From the NCBI GenBank assembly GCA_963810775.1, contig CAWEOT010000014.1, positions 62,001 to 126,000 on the forward strand: a stretch of DNA of 64,000 bases. The letters run 5' to 3'. The position numbers and the translations under genes are program-made. Below the pieces are notes generated by a model. It made no database searches and was not told the DNA's origin. It saw nothing but the letters and a program-made list of their open reading frames with translations. The stretch is from DATBVX01 sp963810775. GTDB lineage: Bacteria; Pseudomonadota; Gammaproteobacteria; Steroidobacterales; Steroidobacteraceae. Positions 57,494 to 64,000 of this stretch are shown here, in pieces. Each line of letters starts with the position of its first letter. Positions within the stretch are counted from its first letter, which is position 1.

Positions 57494-59401
57494 CTAGCCG
57501 GCACGCTCGGCGCTTTGCAGTGCCTCGCTCACCGCGAGCCAGCGCGCTTCGAGCTCACCGAGTCGGCTGCGAATCGCGCGTTGCCTCGCCAGCGTCTCCG
57601 CGAGCGCTTGTCTGGCTTGGGCAGCGTAGGTTAGCGGATCAGACAGCGTCCCCTCGATCTCGGCCAGCTCGAGCTCCAGGCGCCCGATTTCCTCTTCCAC
57701 ACCCCGCACTTCGGCACGCAGTGGGCTCAGTCGATTGCGATGCTCGGCCTCGGCACGTCGTTGCGCACGCCTTTGTTCTGACGGCTTGGGCCCGCCCTGC
57801 GTCTCATCCGCCGCAGTGCTGCGCGACTCGAGAAGGGCGCGGGCGTAGTCATCGAGGTCACCATCGAACGGCGCGACGCGTGCGTCAGCCACCATCCACA
57901 AATCGTCCGCGATACTGCGGATCAGGTGTCGATCGTGTGATACCACGACCAGCGCCCCCGGATAGTCCTGTAAGGCCATGCCGAGTGCATGCCTCATCTC
58001 GAGATCCAGGTGATTGGTGGGCTCGTCCAGGAGCAGCAGGTTCGGCCGTGCAGCCACGAGCGTCGCGAGGACGAGCCGTGCGCGCTCGCCACCGGAGAAG
58101 GGCGCAAGTGGCTCGAACACCCGATCACCGCGGAATCCGAAACTACCCAGATGATCGCGCAGCTCCTGCTCCGCCGCGGCACGCATGTGCTCGCCACCGA
58201 ATCGCGCCAGGTGTTCGATGGGGCTCATGGCATCGTCGAGTTGCTCAAGCTGGTGTTGAGCGAAATAGCCGACGTGCAGGTCCGCAGCCTCGACGCGTCG
58301 ACCCGCGCTGCTGAGCGCCTGTCCAGCGAGGAGTCGCATCAGCGTGGACTTGCCGGCGCCGTTACGTCCCAGCACTGCAACTCGATCCCCGGGCGACAGG
58401 ACCAGATTTATCTCCGAAAGCACCTGCCGTCCTTCGTAGCCTGCTGCCTGTGCCTCAAGACTCAGCAGCGGGCGGGGTAGCTTTTGCGGTGGCGGAAACG
58501 AGAATTCGAATGGCGCATCGACATGCGCGGGCGCAATGCGTTCCAGGCGTTCGAGCATTTTCAGCCGACTCTGCGCTTGTCGTGCCTTGCTGGCCTTGGC
58601 CCGAAAGCGCTCGATGAACTGGACTGCATGGTGGATTTCGCGCTGCTGGCGCTCAAACATCGCCTGCTGTAGTGCGAGCTGGGAGGCGCGCTGCGCTTCG
58701 AAGGCGGAATAGTTGCCGGAATAAAGCCGGACATTCGCACGCTCTATATGCACCACTCGCGAGACAACGCGATCGAGAAACTCGCGATCGTGAGCGATCA
58801 CCAGCAGCGTGCCCCGATACTCACGCAACCAACCTTCCAGCCAGAGGATCGCATCGAGATCCAGGTGATTGGTGGGCTCATCGAGGAGCAGCAGGTCCGA
58901 CGGGCACATAAGCGCCTGGGCGAGGCTCAGGCGCATACGCCAGCCGCCGGAAAAGCTCGCGACGCTGCGTTCCAGGTCGGCCGGGGCGAAACCGATACCA
59001 GCCAGCAGCTGCGCCGCGCGACCGCGAGCCGAGTAGCCCCCGAGCGCGTCGTAGCGTGCGTGAAGTGTCGCGATCAGCGCACCGTCGTGAGCAGCCTCCG
59101 CGCGTCGGATGGCCGTTTCTGCTTCACGAAGCTCAGTGTCGCCATCGATGACGTAGTCGATTGCTGAGCTGTCGAGCGGCGCAACCTCTTGGGCAACCCA
59201 AGCCACTCGCAGGTCGGCGGGCCGCGAAAAGTCGCCGGACTCGGCGTGCAACTCGCCGCGCACCAGCGCGAGGAGACTCGACTTGCCGCTGCCGTTGGCG
59301 CCGATGATGCCGACCTTCTCGCCCCGAAACAGCGTGAAGGTGGCGTTTTCGAGCAGCACGCGCGTGCCGCGCCTGAGCTGCAGGTTCTGGAAGTTGAGCA
59401 T
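57494..59401 (-). CDS. ABC-F family ATPase (YheS/Uup-like)
   Basis: 635 residues with two complete nucleotide-binding domains and no membrane segments. The first has Walker A 'GANGSGKSSLLALV' (about 34-47), signature 'VASFSGGWRMRLSLAQAL' and Walker B 'LLLLDEPTNHLDLDAILWLE'. The second has 'GRNGAGKSTLMRLLAG', 'LAPFSGGERARLVLATLVA' and 'LLLLDEPTNHLDLEMRHALG'. The linker is Arg/Gln-rich, and the C-terminus is a coiled coil ('EVRGVEEEIGRLELELAEIE'). ABC-F proteins act on ribosomes; the YheS-like layout fits the length. Confidence 0.94.
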   Translation of the reverse strand: MLNFQNLQLRRGTRVLLENATFTLFRGEKVGIIGANGSGKSSLLALVRGELHAESGDFSRPADLRVAWVAQEVAPLDSSAIDYVIDGDTELREAETAIRRAEAAHDGALIATLHARYDALGGYSARGRAAQLLAGIGFAPADLERSVASFSGGWRMRLSLAQALMCPSDLLLLDEPTNHLDLDAILWLEGWLREYRGTLLVIAHDREFLDRVVSRVVHIERANVRLYSGNYSAFEAQRASQLALQQAMFERQQREIHHAVQFIERFRAKASKARQAQSRLKMLERLERIAPAHVDAPFEFSFPPPQKLPRPLLSLEAQAAGYEGRQVLSEINLVLSPGDRVAVLGRNGAGKSTLMRLLAGQALSSAGRRVEAADLHVGYFAQHQLEQLDDAMSPIEHLARFGGEHMRAAAEQELRDHLGSFGFRGDRVFEPLAPFSGGERARLVLATLVAARPNLLLLDEPTNHLDLEMRHALGMALQDYPGALVVVSHDRHLIRSIADDLWMVADARVAPFDGDLDDYARALLESRSTAADETQGGPKPSEQRRAQRRAEAEHRNRLSPLRAEVRGVEEEIGRLELELAEIEGTLSDPLTYAAQARQALAETLARQRAIRSRLGELEARWLAVSEALQSAERAG

Positions 59402-59435
59402 GAACGAACGCGCAACGTGTCGGGCGCGAACTCGT

Positions 59436-61898
59436 CTAGGCGAACAGCCTCACGATGTTGCTGCTGCCGGCCTGTTGCGCCATCAGCAGGGCAAGGAATT
59501 CCTCGGCGCTTACGGCATCGCCGAACAGACGTCCCTGCGCGAAATGACAGTCGCGGCTGCGCAGGAGCGCGAGTTGCTCCTCCGATTCCACTCCTTCCGC
59601 CACGACCTCCATGCCGAGGCTCCGTCCCATGTCGATGATCGTGCGCACGATGGTCGCCTGATCGGCATCGGTGGCGGCGTCCCGGACGAAGGACTGGTCG
59701 ATCTTGAGCGTGCTGATCGGGAACTGTTGCAGGGCACTCAACGAGGAGTAGCCGGTACCGAAGTCATCGATCGACAGGTGCAGTCCCATGGCATACAGCT
59801 CATCGAGGAGCTTCACGGTGCGCTTTGCGTCCGCCATCAGGGTGGTCTCCGTGATCTCGAGCTCGAAGAATGTCGGGGAGACGCCGTGCTTCTTGAATAT
59901 TGACCGGAAGCGCGTGATGAAACTTGCCTGGCGCAGTTGCTTCAGGGACAGGTTCATCGCAACGCGTCCAGGATCGGTGACGCGGGCCTGCCAGTGCTGG
60001 TAGTCAGCGCAGACGCGATTGAGTACCCATTCGCCGATCTCGAGGATCAGGTTGGTCTCCTCGGCAAGCGGAATGAACTGCGCCGGAGGAATATCCCCGT
60101 GGCCTGGCAGACGCCAGCGCAGCAGCGCCTCCGCGCCCACGATGTGTCCGTTGCGCAAATCCACCTTCGGCTGGTAGAGAATGAGCAGCTCTTCACGTTC
60201 CAGCGCGCGGCGCAGCTTGCTCTTGAGCATCAGGCGCTCTACCGCCGCAGCGTTCATCTCACGCGAATAGAACGCGAACGAATTGCCGCCGTTCTGCTTG
60301 GAGTAGTACATCGCTGCGTCCGCGTTGCGGATCAGGTCGATGACGTTCTCTGCATCTTCGGGGCAGAAGGCCACACCGATGCTCGCCGTCAGGAATATCT
60401 CCTGCTGCTGCAAGTAAAACGCCTTGCTGACTTCATCAAGGATGATCCGGGCAAGGCTCGACAGCGGGCCGCGATTGTCGGTGTCGCGCGGCAGGTTCTC
60501 GATGAAGATTGCGAACTCGTCACCCGCCAGCCGCCCGACGACTGTGTCCTTAGGCAGGGCACGCGTCAGTCGCTCGGTGAGAATCTCCAACGTGCGGTCA
60601 CCGGCCGAATGCCCGAAGGTGTCGTTTACTTCCTTGAAGTGATCCATGTCGAGATACAGGAGTGCCACGCTGGTGCCGGCCCGCGCGGCTCGCGCCAACG
60701 CCTGCTGCAGCAGATGCTGGAACTGCATGCGGTTCGGGATCTTGGTCAGCGTGTCGTATCGCGCCAGGTAACGGATGCGGCGCTCGGCTCGCTTGCGCTC
60801 GGTGATGTTGCGCGCTACGAAGATGTTGCCCTGAAACTGCGGATCCTCAGTGGTGATCTGCGAGCTGGAGCAGGACACGGGTATGGTCTGGCCATTGCGC
60901 GTCAGTATCACGGTCTCGCGCGTGTCCTGAGCCTGGGCGGCCTGATCGAGTGCGAAGGTGTCACGCTCGTTCTCGGCGATGATGAACTGGATCGGCTTGC
61001 CGATGAGGTCCTCCTCGGTGTAGCCGAGGAGCTTGCGTGCTGCGTCGTTAGCACCCTTGATGGTGTCGTCCGGTGAGGTGACCAGTACCGCATCGTTCAT
61101 GCTGTTCAGAACGATATTGAGATAGTTTTTGGTGATCGTCGTCTGGCGCAGTTTTACGCGCATCCGTTCCAGCGACTGCTGCAATTCCCCGATTTCATCG
61201 CCGCGCGCCACGCTGAAGGGTCGCGTGTAATCGCCCTGGCCAATACGGTCCGCGCTCTTGATCAGCGCCGTGATCGGCCGCTCGATGCGACGCGCCAGTA
61301 GCCAGGCGCTGATGAATCCCGCGGCAATCAGCATTCCGCATGCCGTGGCGAGAAGTGTCATGAGATCGCGGAAGTGATCCCGCTGAGACGCGCCGACGTC
61401 CTTGGCAAGCTCCTCCAGTGCGGCATCCACGCTCGCACGCGACATCGAAACGCTCAGCTCTCCTGCGGGTTGATCGGCGCGCGTCGTTGCTTCCGGCGAT
61501 GCGACCCGGATGCTGCGCTTGATGGTTCCAACAGAGCGAGAAGCTGCTGCGGCGTGATTGGAGGCGGCAAAGACCACGGTGCCGAGGTCGTCCTTGAGCT
61601 CGACAGCGGCGACGTCACGCGAATCGAGGATCTCAGTGGCGATGACGTGCGCAGCTGCCCAGTCGTGGCCAGCCATTACGGGTGCGAGCTCGCGGGCGCG
61701 TTGATCTGCCATCGCTTTCCCGTGCGCCAGGAGCTCAACCAGGAGCTTCTGCTCAACAGAATCGAATGCGAGCCCGCTGAGGCGGGTAGCGTCGAGGCGG
61801 TATTGCCAGAACAGCGCTCCGGCGAGCAACAGCGCGACGACCGCACCGAGGCCCAGGGCGGTCAGGGCATATTTGGTCTTCAAGCTCCGTGCAGTCAC
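59436..61898 (-). CDS. Membrane sensor with HAMP, PAS, GGDEF and EAL domains
   Basis: 820 residues, GTG start. Two membrane segments (about 10-32 and 178-203) enclose a periplasmic sensor. HAMP (about 205-260), a PAS domain ('LNSMNDAVLVTSPDDTIKGA', 'GYTEEDLIGKPIQFIIAENE'), GGDEF with 'VGRLAGDEFAIFIENL' (AGDEF variant, usually active) and EAL with 'GHIVGAEALLRWRLPGHGDI', 'LEITETTLMADAKRTVKLLD' and 'LSIDDFGTGYSSLSAL' follow. Both a cyclase and a phosphodiesterase look catalytically complete, so it can make or break c-di-GMP. A c-di-GMP riboswitch lies 10 kb away in this window. Confidence 0.94.
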   Translation of the reverse strand: MTARSLKTKYALTALGLGAVVALLLAGALFWQYRLDATRLSGLAFDSVEQKLLVELLAHGKAMADQRARELAPVMAGHDWAAAHVIATEILDSRDVAAVELKDDLGTVVFAASNHAAAASRSVGTIKRSIRVASPEATTRADQPAGELSVSMSRASVDAALEELAKDVGASQRDHFRDLMTLLATACGMLIAAGFISAWLLARRIERPITALIKSADRIGQGDYTRPFSVARGDEIGELQQSLERMRVKLRQTTITKNYLNIVLNSMNDAVLVTSPDDTIKGANDAARKLLGYTEEDLIGKPIQFIIAENERDTFALDQAAQAQDTRETVILTRNGQTIPVSCSSSQITTEDPQFQGNIFVARNITERKRAERRIRYLARYDTLTKIPNRMQFQHLLQQALARAARAGTSVALLYLDMDHFKEVNDTFGHSAGDRTLEILTERLTRALPKDTVVGRLAGDEFAIFIENLPRDTDNRGPLSSLARIILDEVSKAFYLQQQEIFLTASIGVAFCPEDAENVIDLIRNADAAMYYSKQNGGNSFAFYSREMNAAAVERLMLKSKLRRALEREELLILYQPKVDLRNGHIVGAEALLRWRLPGHGDIPPAQFIPLAEETNLILEIGEWVLNRVCADYQHWQARVTDPGRVAMNLSLKQLRQASFITRFRSIFKKHGVSPTFFELEITETTLMADAKRTVKLLDELYAMGLHLSIDDFGTGYSSLSALQQFPISTLKIDQSFVRDAATDADQATIVRTIIDMGRSLGMEVVAEGVESEEQLALLRSRDCHFAQGRLFGDAVSAEEFLALLMAQQAGSSNIVRLFA

Positions 61899-62152
61899 TT
61901 CGACCTGCGTCCGGCCTCGCCGCTGTCACGGCGGACCTTCAAGTTCGTAACCGGCTGATTTACCGGCAAGCGGGCTTTGATTCCCCGACAGCCCTTCTTG
62001 TTCGTGTTGGTCCGCATCATACCTGCAAGTAGCCGTTATTCCTAAAAGTTTCAGCACCGCTTTGAGCGCGCCGAACCGTACGTATGCGCAACCCGTGCCA
62101 CGCTGCGTCGCGATAAACTGCGGGCTCACGGCTCTTTTACAATGCCGCTTCC

Positions 62153-62791
62153 ATGCAAGTCGAGATCTATTCCGACCCCGTCTGTCCATGGTGCTTCATT
62201 GGCAAGCGCCGCTTTGAGCTGGCGCGCCAGCAGCGTCCGCATCTGGACATCGAAGTATGCTGGCGCGCATTCGAATTGAATCCGGAGCTCGCGCCCGATG
62301 GGATGGATCGAGACCAGTACCTCATGGGCAAGTTTGGTGATACCGGACGACTGCAGGAAATGCACGAGCAACTGCGCGCGACTGGTGCAGCGCTCGGCAT
62401 CGAGTTCCGATTCGACCTGATTCGCAGGATGCCCAACAGCCGAGCCTCCCATGCGCTGCTGGCATTCGCTGCTGTTCAGGCTCGTCAGAACGATATCAGC
62501 GAGGCGCTGTTCAGCGCGTACTTCGAACAGGGTCGCGATCTTGGTGATCCCGATGTCCTGGTGGATCTGAGCAGCAGGCAAGGGCTCGACAGCGCGGATG
62601 CGCGTCGAGCGTTGCACGATCCGCATCTCAGGGCCGAGGTGCTTGCCGCCGAGAAGCTGGCGCGCGAATGGGGGCTCACCGGCGTGCCCACTTTCATCTT
62701 CGAACGCCGCTACGCCGTTTCGGGCGCGCAGTCCCCGGAAGTTTTTATGCAGCTCTTCGATCGCCTCGCAGTCCCGGTTGTCTCGGCATGA
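62153..62791 (+). CDS. DsbA family oxidoreductase, FrnE-like
   Basis: 212 residues without a signal peptide, so cytoplasmic. It has 'IYSDPVCPWCFIGKRRFELA' with CPWC at residues 11-14, 'WRAFELNPELAPDGMDR', 'NSRASHALLAFAAVQ', 'LFSAYFEQGRDLGDPDVLVD' and 'WGLTGVPTFIFERRYAVSGA', with the cis-Pro of 'GVPTF'. FrnE-like members act on thiols or polyketide-type substrates; the role here is unknown. The stop overlaps the start of the GFA gene by 4 nt. A TACAAT -10-like hexamer lies about 62137-62142. Confidence 0.94.
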   Translation: MQVEIYSDPVCPWCFIGKRRFELARQQRPHLDIEVCWRAFELNPELAPDGMDRDQYLMGKFGDTGRLQEMHEQLRATGAALGIEFRFDLIRRMPNSRASHALLAFAAVQARQNDISEALFSAYFEQGRDLGDPDVLVDLSSRQGLDSADARRALHDPHLRAEVLAAEKLAREWGLTGVPTFIFERRYAVSGAQSPEVFMQLFDRLAVPVVSA

Positions 62792-63225
62792 GCGCTCCAT
62801 CTCGCACCGAGCTTGAGGGCTCATGTCACTGTGGCGCGCTTCGCGTGCGTTTCCAGAGCGCGATTCCACTGCCTGAGATCCAGGTGCGCGCCTGCCAATG
62901 CAGTTTCTGTCGCACGCACGGGGCACTCAGCGTGTCGGATCCGAGAGGCAGCTTGATCTATCAGATCACCGACCGCGAAGCTCTGGTGCGATACAGATTC
63001 GGCCTGAAACTCTCCGACTTCCTGGTTTGCGCACGCTGCGGCAGCTACGTGGGCGTCTTCATGGAGGATCCAGCCGGGGCGCTCGGTGTGCTCAATCTCA
63101 ATGTGCTCAAGGATCGCAACAGGTTCGCAGCGCCCACATCCATGGACTACGAGGGTGAATCAGTGACCGAGCGGTTGCAGCGCCGTCGCGAGCGCTGGAC
63201 CCCCGCCCGGCTCGAATTCAAATGA
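62788..63225 (+). CDS. GFA domain protein (glutathione-dependent formaldehyde-activating enzyme family)
   Basis: 145 residues from the ATG at 62788, overlapping the FrnE-like gene. The Zn-binding Cys groups of the GFA/CENP-V family are present: 'GSCHCGALRVRF', 'RACQCSFCRTHGALSVSD' and 'FLVCARCGSYVGVFME'. Family members bind zinc and some accelerate formation of S-hydroxymethylglutathione, but many have no proven activity. It is the middle gene of a three-gene run, with 4-nt overlaps at both ends. Confidence 0.92.
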   Translation: MSAPSRTELEGSCHCGALRVRFQSAIPLPEIQVRACQCSFCRTHGALSVSDPRGSLIYQITDREALVRYRFGLKLSDFLVCARCGSYVGVFMEDPAGALGVLNLNVLKDRNRFAAPTSMDYEGESVTERLQRRRERWTPARLEFK

Positions 63226-63914
63226 ACGAGCTGGAGCTTACCGGCCGCGTAACAACGCATGTCGTGGAAGTCGAGGAACCGGGCTGCATCCTGCATCGCG
63301 ATACGGTCGAACCGTTCCTCAAGATGCGTGCTGCGGCGGCCGGTGAGGGCATCGACCTGGTTCCGGTGAGCAGCTTTCGCGACTTTGAAGCACAGAGACG
63401 CATCTGGAACGCGAAGTACCGCGGCCAGCGCACGCTCTACGACCGGCATGGGCAGCCACTCGAGTACAGCTCGTTGAACTCATCGGAGCTCATAGACGCG
63501 ATCCTTTGCTGGTCCGCGATGCCCGGTGCGAGCCGCCACCACTGGGGCAGCGATATCGATGTGATCGACCGTGCCGCGTTGCCTGATCCGCGGGCCCTCA
63601 AGTTGCTGCCGATCGAATATTCCCCGGCTGGGCTCTTTGCGCGCTTGAACGCATGGCTCGATGCAAACATGGGGACCTTCGGTTTTTTTCGACCCTATCG
63701 CACCGACCGCGGCGGCGTGTCGCCCGAGCCTTGGCACCTGAGCTACGCGTCCGTCGCGAGCGATGCACTGCGTGGACTGACGGAGTCGGTGCTGCGCAGG
63801 GCGCTCGAAGCAGCAGACGTCGACGGCAAAGAGGAATTGCTGCTGCGGCTCCCGGAAATCGGTGCCCGTTACGTTACGAGCGTGGACGCGCCGGAAGACA
63901 TTCGGTACGCCTAG
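63222..63914 (+). CDS. M15 family metallopeptidase (D-Ala-D-Ala carboxypeptidase/VanY-like)
   Basis: 230 residues. Zinc-site motifs of the M15B type are seen: 'LVPVSSFRDFEAQRRIWNAK', 'MPGASRHHWGSDIDVIDRAA' (His and Asp ligands), and 'VSPEPWHLSYASVA' (second His, with Glu upstream). No signal peptide or membrane anchor is visible, which is unusual for a peptidoglycan peptidase and suggests a cytoplasmic muropeptide substrate or a missed export route. ATGA overlap with the GFA gene. Confidence 0.9.
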   Translation: MNELELTGRVTTHVVEVEEPGCILHRDTVEPFLKMRAAAAGEGIDLVPVSSFRDFEAQRRIWNAKYRGQRTLYDRHGQPLEYSSLNSSELIDAILCWSAMPGASRHHWGSDIDVIDRAALPDPRALKLLPIEYSPAGLFARLNAWLDANMGTFGFFRPYRTDRGGVSPEPWHLSYASVASDALRGLTESVLRRALEAADVDGKEELLLRLPEIGARYVTSVDAPEDIRYA

Positions 63915-64000
63915 CGCATATGTCGCGGCTTGCCACTGCGCAGCCGCACTGCGCGGCTGCGGGACGGCTCAAGCTCGCGACCAGACTTCCTTGAGGTGCC

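Noticed and set aside
63915..64000. GC-rich inverted repeats at the right edge (GCGCAGCCGC / GCGGCTGC)
   Set aside because: A short stem can be drawn, but there is no T tract, the window ends before any downstream gene is visible, and GC-rich stems are frequent here.

Overview
The window is a compact, high-GC chromosomal segment that most resembles a free-living, aerobic gammaproteobacterium of the Xanthomonadales/Nevskiales/Steroidobacterales type. The pointers are NhaB, FadE, accessory genes of type II secretion (GspB and an ExeA-like ATPase), a GlyGly-CTERM surface protein, DUF502/DUF3187/DUF3667/DUF4399 proteins and a YtrA-type GntR operon. The taxonomic placement is an inference from gene content. 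I see no rRNA, tRNA, CRISPR array, prophage or intact insertion sequence. Genes are packed with many 1-4 nt overlaps, and eight convergent gene pairs abut or overlap.

Layout. 1-5.4 kb: the 3' end of a class V aminotransferase, a small unknown, DedA, NhaB and a convergent MATE exporter. 5.4-11.7 kb: a lipoprotein oligopeptidase B, a choice-of-anchor-B surface protein with a GlyGly-CTERM tail, a Tat-exported aldo/keto reductase and a nucleotide-exchanger-like MFS protein. 12.1-16.2 kb: a LytS/LytTR two-component system facing a receiver-TM-TonB fusion. 16.4-21.8 kb: an EEP-family enzyme, DUF502, three secreted or lipoprotein unknowns, GNAT, a YhcB-like coiled-coil protein and dodecin. 21.9-28.1 kb (minus): a tight operon of ExeA-like ATPase, GspB, a DAK2-DegV (FakA-FakB-like) fusion, PhzF and a Cys/Met-metabolism PLP enzyme. 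28.1-35.4 kb (minus): an M81/MlrC peptidase, an ethanolamine-type permease, a glutamine-synthetase-like ligase, an aldehyde dehydrogenase and an iron alcohol dehydrogenase, which together read as a gamma-glutamyl route for an amino alcohol. 35.4-41.8 kb (minus): DinB, DUF4399, DUF3667, FadE and Mdh. 41.9-43.4 kb (minus): an ECF sigma factor with its anti-sigma factor. 43.6-46.4 kb: an operator and structured leader, a small repeat protein, a YtrA-type GntR regulator, an ABC ATPase, a permease and a terminator. 46.4-48.1 kb: an RND-pump remnant, DUF3187 and Dps. 48.1-51.8 kb (minus): an FAD-linked oxidase preceded by a cyclic-di-GMP-I (GEMM-I) riboswitch, and a KefB/C-like antiporter. 51.9-55.9 kb: an Mla/Lin-type lipid ABC importer operon ending in a secreted nuclease. 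55.9-61.9 kb (minus): a phospholipase-D-like protein, an ABC-F ATPase and a GGDEF/EAL protein. 62.1-63.9 kb: FrnE-like DsbA, GFA and an M15 peptidase.

The strongest unexpected items are the GEMM-I riboswitch (49590-49686, minus strand) in front of an FAD oxidase, which is not a usual c-di-GMP target; the permease-ligase-dehydrogenase cluster that looks like a gamma-glutamyl ethanolamine pathway with a possible M81 hydrolase; the YtrA-type operon led by a structured 5' UTR and a secreted protein with three 16-residue repeats; and the receiver-TM-TonB fusion. All functional assignments rest on recognition of motifs and family resemblance by eye; no database search was run.
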